Assembly: GCA_016873715.1 (NCBI GenBank)
Contig: VGWF01000008.1
Coordinates: 1 to 61,135, forward strand
Source: Lentisphaerota bacterium
Lineage (GTDB): Bacteria > Verrucomicrobiota > Kiritimatiellia > PWTM01
Direction: 5' to 3'
DNA length: 61,135 bases
The notes beneath the pieces are model-generated. The model had not been told where the DNA came from, did no database searches, and worked only from the letters and a program-made list of their open reading frames with translations. Position numbers and translations under genes: made by a program. Shown one piece after another: positions 32,660 through 41,418 of the stretch. Position 1 is the first letter of the stretch. Each line of letters starts with the position of its first letter.

Positions 32660-34192
32660 TCAGGAGCCCGCCGGCAGCGGGTAGTCCGGCTTCGCGCTCG
32701 CGTCGGGGCCGAACTGCTGGTGGAACCACGTCTTGAACGGGTTCTCCGCCGGCTGGGGCGCGGTCTCGTTCTCCATGCCGGGCAGGACGCTCTCCCACCA
32801 CGCATCGTAGGCCTTCGACATCTTCGCGACGATGTCCGGATGCGCGGCGGAGACGTCCGTCGTCTCGCCCGGGTCGGCCTTGAGATCGAAGAGCTGCCAC
32901 TTCGGCGCGGCGACCGGAGCGGCCGAGGCAGCCTTCTTCGGCTTCGGCCGGTCGGGCGCCGAGACCAGCGTCCAGTGTTCGTGGCGCACGCTGCAGTTCG
33001 CCATCTTGAAACCCTTCGGATCGTCGCCGCGCGGCCACCGGCCGACATGCGTGAACAGGAACCGCTCCGCCCACGGGGCGGCCGGGTTCGCCAGCAGCGG
33101 CACGAGGCTGCGGCCGTCGAATCCGGCGGCGGTCGCCGCGGGAACCTCGGCCCCGGCCAGGGCGGCAAGCGTCGGGAAAAGGTCGATGTGCGCGGCGAGG
33201 CGGGCGCAGTCGGCCGGCTTCAGGGCCGCGGGCCAGTGCAGGAACAGCGGCACGCGCGTCCCGCCATTCCACGGCGAGCCCTTGTTTCCCCGCATCCCGG
33301 CGTTGTGGATCTGCGACCCGGCGGCGCTGCCGTTGTCGGTCATGAAGATGAACAGGGTCTCCCGCTCGACGCCGAGGTCCGCGAGTTTCGCGCGGAGGCG
33401 GCCGACGTTGTCGTCGATGTTCTCGATCATCCCGTAGAAGCCCTCGATGTTCTTCGGCACCTTGCCCTCGAAACGGGCGCGATGGGACTCGGGGGCGTGA
33501 TACGGCGAATGAGGCGCGTTCGGGGTGATGTAGGCGAAGAACGGCCCCTTCCCCTTGCGCGACTCGATCCACGAGGCCGCGCGCCCGAAGAACACGTCGG
33601 TGCAGAAGCCCTTCGTGCGGACGAACCGGCCGTTGTGCCGTATGACGGGATCGAAGTAGGTGTTGCCCGGGGCGTCGCCGCAGCTTCCGGGATAGGACTG
33701 CCCGATGCCACCGGCGCCGTGGATGAAGACCTCGTCGAACCCGCGCTTCTCCGGCTGATACGGGGCCTCGTCGCCGAGGTGCCATTTGCCGAAGATCCCG
33801 GTTGCATAGCCGGCGGCCTTCAGCGCCTGCGGCAGCGTGAACGCCTTCAGGCTCATGCGCTCGCGCTCGAGGATCGTATGGGTGATGCCGGAGCGGAACT
33901 CGTGCCGGCCGGTCATGATCGAACAACGCGTCGGCGCACAGGTGGGGCTGACGTGGAAGTCGGTGAACCGGAGACTCTCGCCGTGGAGCCGGTCCAGGTT
34001 CGGCGTCTTCAGGATCGGGTTGCCGTGACAGGCGAGGTCGCCGTAGCCCTGGTCGTCGGTCATGATCAGGACGATGTTCGGCCGCCGGCCGGCAAGGCCC
34101 TCCGCCGCCCGCGCGCCGCGCGGCGCCGCGCATGCGGCCGCCGCCATCCCAGCCGCCCGAAGGAAGTCCCGCCGCCCCATCGTGATCGTCAT
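32660..34192 (-). CDS. Tat-exported sulfatase
   Basis: Arylsulfatase-family hydrolase of 510 residues removing sulfate esters, probably from polysaccharides in the periplasm. A twin-arginine signal (GRRDFLRAAGMAAAACAA) is followed by the metal site IVLIMTDDQGYGDLACHG and the formylglycine motif CAPTR (Cys85), in the C-x-P-x-R form needing an FGE-type maturase, not present here. GKWHLGDEAPYQP, PNAPHSPY and FMTDNGS are further sulfatase blocks. ATG 34192 follows GGAGG at 8 nt. It lies 28 nt downstream of the second sulfatase on the same strand, so it is probably in one operon. Confidence 0.9.
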   Translation of the reverse strand: MTITMGRRDFLRAAGMAAAACAAPRGARAAEGLAGRRPNIVLIMTDDQGYGDLACHGNPILKTPNLDRLHGESLRFTDFHVSPTCAPTRCSIMTGRHEFRSGITHTILERERMSLKAFTLPQALKAAGYATGIFGKWHLGDEAPYQPEKRGFDEVFIHGAGGIGQSYPGSCGDAPGNTYFDPVIRHNGRFVRTKGFCTDVFFGRAASWIESRKGKGPFFAYITPNAPHSPYHAPESHRARFEGKVPKNIEGFYGMIENIDDNVGRLRAKLADLGVERETLFIFMTDNGSAAGSQIHNAGMRGNKGSPWNGGTRVPLFLHWPAALKPADCARLAAHIDLFPTLAALAGAEVPAATAAGFDGRSLVPLLANPAAPWAERFLFTHVGRWPRGDDPKGFKMANCSVRHEHWTLVSAPDRPKPKKAASAAPVAAPKWQLFDLKADPGETTDVSAAHPDIVAKMSKAYDAWWESVLPGMENETAPQPAENPFKTWFHQQFGPDASAKPDYPLPAGS

Positions 34193-34220
34193 GTCCGCGT
34201 CCTCCGTGTTCCGCGCGATC

Positions 34221-36242
34221 CTACGGTGCCTCGCCGCTGAAGACACGCACCGATTCGATGAGGCCGGTGAACCGCGGGAGCTTCGGGCTCTCGATCACCG
34301 GCGAACGCTCGTCGCCGCCGATCTGCATGCCGTCGTTCGGGTCGTCCGCGATGAAGGCCTTCAGTTTCGCGTGGCCGGCCGGCTTGCCGTCGACCGCGAG
34401 AAGGAGACGCCGGTCCGCCGTCATCGTCGCGCGCACCATGACCCAGCCGTCGCCGAGGGGCTCCTTTCCCTCGACCGACGACAGCTCGTTGTGCGAGGCG
34501 ACGGCGAAGACCGGCCGGCCGCCGGCGAGGTACAGGATGTAGCCGTTGGTCTTGCCGCCGCGCGCGAGGACGACGCCGTCCGGCGCGCCGGCCTTGAACG
34601 TCGCCTCGACCGTCCACGCCCCGCCGCTCGGATCGAGCGCGGGCGACTTGGGCACGTCGATGAACCCCTTCCCGTCGAACCGCCGCGCCTTGCGTCCGTC
34701 GCGCCCCTCCGCCGACGGCGCGCCCTGCGCGGCGCCGTGGCTGCCGGCGCCGGAGGCGTCGACAACCTTGCCGCCCTCGTCCTTGTCGAAGCGGTAGTCG
34801 AGGACCCACGCGTTCTTCCGGGCCGCGGAGGCCTTCCGTTCGCCGGCATCGCCGCCGGGCGGATCGGCGTAGTCGGGAACCTGGAACCCGATCGCCTTCT
34901 TCTGGGTCTCGTACTCGGCCTCGAGCCTCTTCCTCAGCTCCGCGTGCGCGGGGTCGGCGAAGAGGTTGTTCAGCTCGTAGGGGTCGGCGGCGAGGTCGAA
35001 CATCTCGGTCCACTCGTCGTGGCCGGGGTAGCGGATCAGTTTGGCGGTCTCGGTGCGGACCGCGGTGGTCATCGGGGCCTGGAAGCCGCGTTCGAAGAAG
35101 TAGCAGTAGAACCACGCCTTCCGCCAGTCGGCGGGGACCTCCCCGGCGAGCAGCGGACGCCAGCTCCTCCCGTGCATCGGCGGGGCCTTGTCGACGCCGG
35201 CGAGGTCGAGCCAGGTCGGGGCCATGTCGATGTTCAGCACCATCGCGTCGACCGTACGCCCCGCCGCCACGGCGCGCGGGTAGCGGACGAGCAGCGGGAT
35301 GCGCAGGCTCTCCTCGTACGCGGTGCGCTTATCGCCCAGGCCGTGTTCGCCGAGGTAGTAGCCGTTGTCCCCGGCGAACACGAGCACGGTGTCCTGCGCG
35401 AGGCCGAGGTCGTCGAGGGCCTTCAGGATGCGGCCGACGTTGTCGTCGATCCCGGCGATGCATTTGAGGTAGCCGGTGTTCGTCTTGACGGCCGGCGCCT
35501 CGCCGGGCTTGAGTTTCGCGGCATCGACGCCGCCCCGGTACACTGCCGTCTTCCCGAGGTTCGGGACCGCCCGCGCGCTTTCGCCGTCGTAGTCCTTCTC
35601 CCGATTCGGCGGCGGCGTGAAGGGGCCGTGCGTCGCCTTGAAGCCCACCATCATCGCGAAGGGACGGTCCCGGTTCTTCTTCATGAAGTCGATCGCGTAG
35701 CCGGCGGACGCCTCGTCGACGTAACCGGCGGTCTTCGTCTCGACGCCGTCGACGAAGAACTTGCAGTCGAAGTAGACGCCCTGGCCGATGAAGCTCGCCG
35801 CGAAGTCGAAGTTCGGCCGCTCGACCTGGCTCCCCATGTGCCACTTCCCGATGTAGGCGGTCCGGTAGCCGGCCTTGCGGAGCCCGGTCGACCACGTCGC
35901 GTTCTCCGCGGAGAACGGCGTGTGGTTGTTCACGATGCCGTTGGCGTGGCCGTAGGTGCCGGTCAGGAACGTCGCGCGGCTCGGCGCACAGAGCGAGTTC
36001 ACGACGAAGGCGTTCCGGAACCGCACGCCCTCGGCGGCGATCCGGTCGAGGTTCGGCGTCTTCAGGAACGGGAAGCGCGCCCGGTCACCCTGCTCCCGCT
36101 GGACGACGCCCATCATGTCCCACCGCTGGTCATCGGTGACGATCAGGATGAAGTTCGGCTTCCGCGGCGCCTCCGCGGCCGGGGCGCCCCCCGCCGCCAG
36201 AGCCGCGATCCCCGCCGTCGCCAGGATTGTCCGTGCGTTCAT
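34221..36242 (-). CDS. Sulfatase with C-terminal LamG-type domain
   Basis: Protein of 673 residues. A signal peptide (MNARTILATAGIAALAAGGA) is followed by a type I sulfatase domain to about residue 450, with FILIVTDDQRWDMMG, formylglycine motif CAPSR (Cys85), GKWHMGSQ, GDNGYYLGEHGLGDKRTAYE and a C-terminal FDLAADPYELNN. A concanavalin-like LamG domain occupies residues 475-673 (WVLDYRFDKDEGGKVVDASG, RFDGKGFIDVPKSPALDPSG, RFTGLIESVRVFSG) and probably binds carbohydrate. Sulfatase-LamG fusions are typical of PVC bacteria degrading sulfated glycans. It is first in the sulfatase pair; the region upstream is the 87-bp repeat array. Confidence 0.9.
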   Translation of the reverse strand: MNARTILATAGIAALAAGGAPAAEAPRKPNFILIVTDDQRWDMMGVVQREQGDRARFPFLKTPNLDRIAAEGVRFRNAFVVNSLCAPSRATFLTGTYGHANGIVNNHTPFSAENATWSTGLRKAGYRTAYIGKWHMGSQVERPNFDFAASFIGQGVYFDCKFFVDGVETKTAGYVDEASAGYAIDFMKKNRDRPFAMMVGFKATHGPFTPPPNREKDYDGESARAVPNLGKTAVYRGGVDAAKLKPGEAPAVKTNTGYLKCIAGIDDNVGRILKALDDLGLAQDTVLVFAGDNGYYLGEHGLGDKRTAYEESLRIPLLVRYPRAVAAGRTVDAMVLNIDMAPTWLDLAGVDKAPPMHGRSWRPLLAGEVPADWRKAWFYCYFFERGFQAPMTTAVRTETAKLIRYPGHDEWTEMFDLAADPYELNNLFADPAHAELRKRLEAEYETQKKAIGFQVPDYADPPGGDAGERKASAARKNAWVLDYRFDKDEGGKVVDASGAGSHGAAQGAPSAEGRDGRKARRFDGKGFIDVPKSPALDPSGGAWTVEATFKAGAPDGVVLARGGKTNGYILYLAGGRPVFAVASHNELSSVEGKEPLGDGWVMVRATMTADRRLLLAVDGKPAGHAKLKAFIADDPNDGMQIGGDERSPVIESPKLPRFTGLIESVRVFSGEAP

Positions 36243-36329
36243 GTCCCCACCCTTCCCGTCCCGTCCGGGACCACTTGCAGGACGTTAGACGCGACGGCCG
36301 GGCGTCCTATTGTCCGGTCCACGCAGATC

Positions 36330-36930
36330 GGTCGCGCGGAGCGCGACCCTCCCCAAGCACGGACAGGTGGGAGGGCCGCACTCTGTGCGGCCGGGTGCGC
36401 GGTTGGCTTAATCAACGGTCGCGCGGAGCGCGACCCTCCCGGATCACGGACAGGAGGGAGGGCCGCACTCTGTGCGGCCGGGTGCGCGGTTGGCTTAATC
36501 AACGGTCGCGCAGAGCGCGACCCTCCCGGATCACGGACAGGTTGGAGGGCCGCACTCTGTGCGGCCGGGTGCACGGTTGGCGCAGCCAGCGGTCGCGCGG
36601 AGCGCGACCCTCCCCGATCACGGACAGGTGGGAGGGCCGCACTCTGTGCGGCCGGGTGCGCGGTTGGCTTAATCAACGGTCGCGCAGAGCGCGACCCTCC
36701 CCGGATCACGGACAGGAGGGAGGGCCGCACTCTGTGCGGCCGGGTGCGCGGTTGGCGCAACCAACGGTCGCGCGGAGCGCGACCCTCCCCAAGCACGGAC
36801 AGGTGGGAGGGCCGCACTCCGTGCGGCCGGGTGCACGGTTGGCGCAGCCAGCGGTCGCGCGGAGCGCGACCCTCCCCGATCACGGATTCGCACGCCACCG
36901 GGGGGAGGGCCGGACTTCGGCGGTTGCGCG
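36330..36930. repeat. Tandem array of six 87-88-bp hairpin units plus a decayed seventh
   Basis: Units start at 36330, 36417, 36504, 36591, 36678, 36766 and 36853. Each holds hairpin A (GGTCGCGC-GGA/AGA-GCGCGACC), a CTCCC...GGACAGG spacer, hairpin B (GGAGG then GGCCGCAC-TCT-GTGCGGCC) and a weaker third stem (GTTGGC...). On the minus strand hairpin A also has a GGAGGG foot and a CTCCG loop, so A and B form an inverted REP pair. Copies differ by compensatory changes. The array fills most of the 742-bp gap between sulfatase and aldo/keto reductase genes. No coding capacity. Confidence 0.9.
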
Positions 36931-36952
36931 GCGCCGGGGCCGGGCTTATCGT
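36924..36952 (+). promoter_or_regulatory. Promoter of the aldo/keto reductase gene
   Basis: TTGCGC (36924-36929), 17-bp spacer, TATCGT (36947-36952). The leader of about 25 nt contains GGGAGG before the ATG at 36985. It lies at the right edge of the 87-bp repeat array. Confidence 0.5.
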
Positions 36953-36984
36953 GCGGCACGCGCCGGCAGCGGCGGGAGGCGACC

Positions 36985-38001
36985 ATGAACCGACGGAGTT
37001 TTCTGCGGACGGCGGGCGGTGCGGCGGCGATGCTGGGGGCGCAACGCGTGCTCGCGGACGCCGCCGGGGCGACGGCGATGCCGAAGCGTCGGCTCGGACG
37101 GACCGGCTGGGACGTCTCGGTCGTCAGCTTCTCCGGCTTCGCGCTGAAGCACTACGACCAGCCGCGCTGCACCGAGGCCCTCCACCGCGCCTTCGACCGC
37201 GGCGTGAACTACTACGACGTCGCCCCCGCCTACGACAACGGCAACTGCGAGATCCGCATGGGCATCACCCTCCAGGGCGTCCCGCGCGACCGCTATTACC
37301 TTGCCTGCAAGACCAAGAAGCGCGACCGCGACGGCGCCCGGGAGGAACTGGAACGCTCGCTGGAGCGGCTCAAGACGGATCATTTCGATGTCTACCAGTT
37401 CCATCACCTCGTGAAGCCCGACGACATCGCCGCGATCCTCGCCCCCGGCGGCGCGATGGAGACCGTCCTGAAGGCGAAACAGGAGGGGAAGGTCCGCGCG
37501 ATCGGCTTCTCCGCCCACACCACGAAGGGCGCCCTCGCGGCGATGGAGGCCTTCCCGTTCGACACCGTCATGTTCCCCGTCAACTACGTCGAGTGGTTCA
37601 CCCGGGGTTTCGCGCGGGAGGTCGTGGACCTCGCACAGCGGCAGGGCGCGGCGGTGCTTTCGATCAAGACCCTCAACGCGGGCGCGTGGCCGCAGGGCGC
37701 CGAGCGCGTGCGGAAGTGGTGGTACCGGACGCTCGAGGATCACGACTCGATCGGAATGGCGCTGCGCTGGACGCTGTCGCTTCCCGGCCTCGTATCCTGC
37801 TTCCCTCCGTCGTGGCTCGACCTGCAGGAGCGCTCGATCGACGCCGCGCTCGCCCTCCGCCCCGCGGTCGATGCGGACGCCGCGCAACTGCGGGCGATGG
37901 CCGAGGGCTGCGGATCGATCTTCCAGCGCGAGGAGGCCCTCGTCGCGCACGGCCGCGATCCCGGCTTCTTCTACGCCGACGCGCCCCACGCGGTTGTCTG
38001 A
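36985..38001 (+). CDS. Tat-exported aldo/keto reductase
   Basis: Protein of 338 residues. The twin-arginine signal NRRSFLRTAGGAAAMLGAQ precedes a TIM-barrel aldo/keto reductase. The catalytic tetrad is visible: Asp78 and Tyr83 in YYDVAPAYDNG, Lys109 in LACKTKKRD and His140 in DVYQFHHL. KVRAIGFSAHT and the barrel end (LALRPAVDADAAQL) fit the YdhF/YghZ-like bacterial group. Tat export of an NADPH-type enzyme is unusual elsewhere but common in Planctomycetota and Lentisphaerota. GGGAGG precedes ATG 36985. Substrate unknown; a glycan-related aldehyde or keto sugar is plausible from the context. Confidence 0.85.
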   Translation: MNRRSFLRTAGGAAAMLGAQRVLADAAGATAMPKRRLGRTGWDVSVVSFSGFALKHYDQPRCTEALHRAFDRGVNYYDVAPAYDNGNCEIRMGITLQGVPRDRYYLACKTKKRDRDGAREELERSLERLKTDHFDVYQFHHLVKPDDIAAILAPGGAMETVLKAKQEGKVRAIGFSAHTTKGALAAMEAFPFDTVMFPVNYVEWFTRGFAREVVDLAQRQGAAVLSIKTLNAGAWPQGAERVRKWWYRTLEDHDSIGMALRWTLSLPGLVSCFPPSWLDLQERSIDAALALRPAVDADAAQLRAMAEGCGSIFQREEALVAHGRDPGFFYADAPHAVV

Positions 38002-38096
38002 TCCGGCACGGCGCGCCGGACGCTACGCCCGGCCGAGCGCCCGGCGAGCAACGGGCCCGCCGCGGACTCGGCGGCGAGGAAGGAACGGCGTTTCAT
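37971..38096 (-). pseudogene. Remnant of a Tat-exported protein gene (signal peptide only)
   Basis: An ATG at 38096 overlaps the stop of the upstream glycosidase-like gene (ATGA), as a real operon partner would. It encodes MKRRSFLAAESAAGPLLAG, a good twin-arginine signal, then runs on for only 22 more residues without a domain and stops at 37971, inside the convergent aldo/keto reductase 3' end. Best read as the 5' end of a deleted gene. A functional 41-residue peptide is less likely. Confidence 0.5.
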
Positions 38097-40051
38097 GGCG
38101 CGACCTCGAGGATCGTGACGGCCAGGGGCGGGAGGGAGAGGCGGCCGTCCCACGGGCCGGGCGCCGGTGCGGGACCCTGGACGACGCGCGCGATGCGCGA
38201 GACGCCGTCGATCTTCAGCCGCACATCCGCCGCCTCGCTCTCGTGCGCGTTGAGGCAGAGCGCGCAGACCTTCCCCCCGTGGCGGAACGTGCGCCACGCG
38301 ACCGTGTCCGGCGAGCCATCCGCGGCTGCGGCGGGCGCGGGCTCGTCCGAGAGCAGCACCGGGATGAACGCGCGGATCTCCGCGGCCATGGCGGTGACAT
38401 CGCGCCAGCGGGCCTCGAACGGATCGCGCGTTTCCGCGCGGCCCCCGGTGCCGGGGGGCTTGTCCAGGCGCCAGAGGTCGAACCACGAGTAGAAGATCAG
38501 GCCGTCCGCGCCGGCCGCGATGCACGACCACGCCATCGAGCGCATCTCGTCGAGCGTCGGCGCGCGCTGCCTCGCCCGCTCCTCCGGCGTCTTCTTGTAC
38601 GAGGCCCAGTTGAAGACCTGCGGCACCATCCAGACGGCGCGCGTGTCGAACGTGGCGCGGACGGACTTGCGGGCCCAGTCGAGCGCCTTTCGCGGCGGCG
38701 TGGCCGGGACCGGATACGGGTCGGTGCCGAGCACGTCGGCGGTCGGCAGGTAGGCGCGCAGGTCGTCGATCTGGTACAGCACCGACCACGTCGGCCGGCC
38801 CGGATCGAGCTCCTCCATCAGGCGCTGCCGCGCGGACAGCTCGTCGAGACGCTCCAGCGGGAACTCGTCGTTGATGTACCACGCGGCGATCGCGGGATGG
38901 TCGCGCAGCGCGCCGACGGACGTGCGCACCGCGGCGTCGGCCGCCTCGCGCGAGCGCAGGCCGCGGTGGCCCGCGTAGAGATCCTTGACGCTGTAGATCA
39001 CGCGCATCCCGTTCGAATGCGCGAGGTCGAGGCCGGCCCGGCCGATGTCGGCGTAGGGCATCAGGCAGTTGAACGGCGACTTCGCGTAGATCGCCATCTC
39101 GTCGGGCTTCACGGCGCCCCAGTACATGCCGAGCGGGAAGAAGGGCTCGCCGTCGAGGATCAGCCGGCCGCGCCCGTCGATGGTGGCCTTGCGCGGCGGC
39201 GGCGGACCGGCACGCACGGCGGCGAGGCGCGCCCGCGCTTCCGTTCCGCCGGCCCCGCGCGCCGAGACCTCGATCGTGAGCGCGCCGGCGGGCCAGGGCG
39301 TCGAGTCGATGTCGAACGCCGCCGAGTCGCCGTCGACCGAGCGCGGCGCGACGCTCGCGAGTTCGGTCCCCCTCCCGTCGAGCACGCGCAGCACCGGCGC
39401 GGCATCGGAAACCGCAACGCGGTGCGCGTCCAGCGCAAGCGAGACGTGCACGCGCGCCACGCCGCCGGTCAGGTGGTGGCGGTGGTGGTCGGTCGTCAGC
39501 GCGCCGATCAGCGGCGGGAACCAGGGGCGCACGACGACGTCGTCCCACCACGCGGTGCCGGTCATGCCGCGGCGGAGGTAGCAGCTGACGCTCATGCGCG
39601 CCGCGTTGGACGGGACGATCCCGGTCACGCCGCGCACGGTCCGCCAGCCGCCGCTGGTCCCCTGGAGCCCGGGGGGATAGCAGCCGCCGATGAACGTCCC
39701 CGCGGCGTCGGACCACTGGAGGCAGACGGTCGCGCCGCGCTCGTCCCCCGCGACTCCCTCCGTCCGCACGCGGGCCTCGATCTCGTACCGCGCGCCGGGC
39801 TCGAGCCGGATCGGCGCGGTGGCGAGGCGGTACTGCGCGGGGTCGGCGTTCCCGTAGCGAAGGCAGGCCGCGCCGGAATGCGGAGCGTTCGTGTCGATGA
39901 CGTAGCCCGCCGGCAGCCCCCACACGAGGGGCTTTCCGTTTGCCGCGGCCTCCTCGAAGCCGGGGTTGTTGACGAGGTTCGTTCCGCCCCCGCAGGCCGC
40001 GCCTGCCGCGATCCAGCTCGCAAACCGCATCCACGTCGCCCGAGTACGCAT
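38093..40051 (-). CDS. Secreted glycoside-hydrolase-like TIM-barrel protein
   Basis: Protein of 652 residues. The export signal has a lipobox-like AAGAAC (Cys20), so it may be a lipoprotein. Residues 25-165 resemble a carbohydrate-binding CBM4/9-type jelly roll (NLVNNPGFEEAAANGKPLVW, WWDDVVVRP). A strand-rich linker is followed at ~270-570 by a TIM barrel of the GH42/GH5-like type: FFPLGMYWGAVKPDE, AIAAWYINDEFPLERLDE (candidate acid Glu), TADVLGTDPYPV and GADGLIFYSWFDLW. A C-terminal beta domain closes it. Substrate unknown. ATG 40051 lies 9 nt after GGGGGG; an ATG three codons upstream is possible. Its stop overlaps the Tat remnant. Confidence 0.7.
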   Translation of the reverse strand: MRTRATWMRFASWIAAGAACGGGTNLVNNPGFEEAAANGKPLVWGLPAGYVIDTNAPHSGAACLRYGNADPAQYRLATAPIRLEPGARYEIEARVRTEGVAGDERGATVCLQWSDAAGTFIGGCYPPGLQGTSGGWRTVRGVTGIVPSNAARMSVSCYLRRGMTGTAWWDDVVVRPWFPPLIGALTTDHHRHHLTGGVARVHVSLALDAHRVAVSDAAPVLRVLDGRGTELASVAPRSVDGDSAAFDIDSTPWPAGALTIEVSARGAGGTEARARLAAVRAGPPPPRKATIDGRGRLILDGEPFFPLGMYWGAVKPDEMAIYAKSPFNCLMPYADIGRAGLDLAHSNGMRVIYSVKDLYAGHRGLRSREAADAAVRTSVGALRDHPAIAAWYINDEFPLERLDELSARQRLMEELDPGRPTWSVLYQIDDLRAYLPTADVLGTDPYPVPATPPRKALDWARKSVRATFDTRAVWMVPQVFNWASYKKTPEERARQRAPTLDEMRSMAWSCIAAGADGLIFYSWFDLWRLDKPPGTGGRAETRDPFEARWRDVTAMAAEIRAFIPVLLSDEPAPAAAADGSPDTVAWRTFRHGGKVCALCLNAHESEAADVRLKIDGVSRIARVVQGPAPAPGPWDGRLSLPPLAVTILEVAP

Positions 40052-40133
40052 GGTTTCCATCCCCCCACGGAATCCCGGCTTTCTGTCACGATCGGACCTC
40101 CCGCGCAAGCCGCGCCGTGCCAGGCCATCCGCC

Positions 40134-40175
40134 GTTCGATGTCCGGCGTTGGATGTTCGGTGTTCGGCGTTCGTC
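40134..40175. repeat. Heptanucleotide-period array (GTTCGGN)
   Basis: Six consecutive 7-mers in strict phase: GTTCGAT, GTCCGGC, GTTGGAT, GTTCGGT, GTTCGGC, GTTCGTC, immediately upstream of the -35 of the lyase-like gene. Confidence 0.75.
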
Positions 40176-40182
40176 CGCCGCC

Positions 40183-40212
40183 TTGTCCCCGTGGCGTGCA
40201 CGGGCGTAATCT
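40183..40212 (+). promoter_or_regulatory. Promoter of the lyase-like gene
   Basis: TTGTCC (40183-40188), 18-bp spacer, TAATCT (40207-40212). The leader of about 28 nt has GGAGA before the ATG at 40247. The heptad array ends 7 bp upstream of the -35. Confidence 0.45.
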
Positions 40213-40246
40213 CCGCGCGGGCCCGGCCGGCCCGTGGAGACACGCC

Positions 40247-41179
40247 ATGCGACGGATGACGACTTCGATCCTGGTCCCCGGCCTCGGCGCCCTCGCGCTC
40301 GCCGCCGGTGCCGCCCCCGAGGATGAGTTCGCCCCGCGGCTCGCGACCGCGGAGACCCGCGCCGATGCCGCCGTTCTCGCCGCGCTGGAGAAGCCCGGGG
40401 AGGTCTTCTTCCGCGACGGCTTCGAATCGCCCGAATCGCTGAAGAACTACTTCGAAATCCGCGGTCTCAAGGAGGGCCATGCCGCGCTCGTGCGCGACCC
40501 GGCCCTCGCGGCCTCTGGCGAGGGGGCGATCCGGTTCACCGCGCCGGCGCGCGGCGGGGAATCGTCCGGCGCCGGCGCCAGTTTCTGGTTCGGGCCCGAG
40601 GGGCGCGACCGGGTGTATTTCCGGCGGTATATCCGCTTCGCCGCCGACTACGACCAGGGCAACCTCAACCACACCGGCGGCGGCCTGTCCGGCGTCACCG
40701 GCGCGGACCGCTGGCGCGCGATGGGCGCGGCCGGCATCCGGCCGAAGGGCGACGACCACTTCAGCTGCCGGTTCGAGCCGTGGCGCGACTGGGGCCGCCT
40801 GCCCTCCCCGGGCTACCTGTTTCTCTACACGTACTGGATGGACATGAAGCGCGACCGCGACGGCCACTTCTGGGGCAACATGCTCGAGCCGGCCGCGGAC
40901 GGACGGATCGTCCCGCCGCGCGACCGGTGGGTCTGCCTCGAGCAGATGATCCGCGTCAACTCGCCCGGGCAACCCGACGGCGAGGCCGCCGCGTGGGTCG
41001 ACGGCAAGCTCTACCTCCATTACCGCGGCATCCGCTGGCGGTCCGATGCGTCGGTGAAGCTCAAGCGCGTCGAAATCGGCGTCTACATCCACCAGGCCCG
41101 CCGCGACAACACCGTCTGGTACGACGATGTCGTCCTCTCCACCGGCTACATCGGCCCGCGCCCGTCCGCGCCCCGATAA
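40247..41179 (+). CDS. Secreted jelly-roll protein, polysaccharide-lyase-like (PL14/heparin-lyase I type)
   Basis: Protein of 310 residues with a signal peptide (MTTSILVPGLGALALAAGAA). The mature part is a concanavalin-like beta-jelly roll: VFFRDGFESPESLKNYFEIR, the double-aromatic DRVYFRRYIRFAADYDQG, GYLFLYTYWMDM, and a C-terminal KRVEIGVYIHQARRDNTVWYDDVVL. The last strand with WYDDVV is typical of PL14-like and heparin-lyase-I-like proteins of Planctomycetota. Catalytic residues could not be assigned with confidence, so binding rather than lyase function is possible. Next to sulfatases and a glycosidase-like protein. Confidence 0.6.
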   Translation: MRRMTTSILVPGLGALALAAGAAPEDEFAPRLATAETRADAAVLAALEKPGEVFFRDGFESPESLKNYFEIRGLKEGHAALVRDPALAASGEGAIRFTAPARGGESSGAGASFWFGPEGRDRVYFRRYIRFAADYDQGNLNHTGGGLSGVTGADRWRAMGAAGIRPKGDDHFSCRFEPWRDWGRLPSPGYLFLYTYWMDMKRDRDGHFWGNMLEPAADGRIVPPRDRWVCLEQMIRVNSPGQPDGEAAAWVDGKLYLHYRGIRWRSDASVKLKRVEIGVYIHQARRDNTVWYDDVVLSTGYIGPRPSAPR

Positions 41180-41304
41180 ACCCGCCCCGTCCGTCGGACA
41201 GGCAGTCCTGGACGCGCCGCATGGACAGGAGTGCCCGCGCCGCACCCGGCCATCGGCCCCGCGCGGGAGATCCGGAACGAACGACGCTTCGAGGATCGCC
41301 ACAC

Positions 41305-41328
41305 GGCGCCGACGGAGCGGCGCCCTCC
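41305..41328 (-). repeat. Single GGAGGG-footed REP hairpin
   Basis: On the minus strand: GGAGG, stem GGCGCCG, loop CTCCGT, stem CGGCGCC. Same design as the hairpins at 36330, 44460, 47790 and 57657, with a different stem sequence. Confidence 0.65.
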
Positions 41329-41406
41329 AGGCCCGTCCTCTCGCATCTCCAGGGAATGGGATCGCGAGGATCGGGGACGCGCCCTGTGCGCCCGCCCGAT
41401 CCGTGG

Positions 41407-41412
41407 CATAGT
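41407..41412 (+). promoter_or_regulatory. -10 element of the Nudix operon
   Basis: CATAGT ending 6 nt before the ATG at 41419, matching the spacing of the leaderless promoters here. No convincing -35 was found; AGGGAC between the two could also act as a weak ribosome site. Confidence 0.4.
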
Positions 41413-41418
41413 AGGGAC

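Noticed and set aside
36330-36930. Possible CRISPR array
   Set aside because: The whole 87-bp unit is repeated, with no unique spacers, and no cas genes are present.
36227-36988. Repetitive 250-codon frame through the 87-bp array
   Set aside because: The 87-bp unit is a multiple of three, so an open frame repeats automatically; hairpins and compensatory changes point to structure rather than protein.
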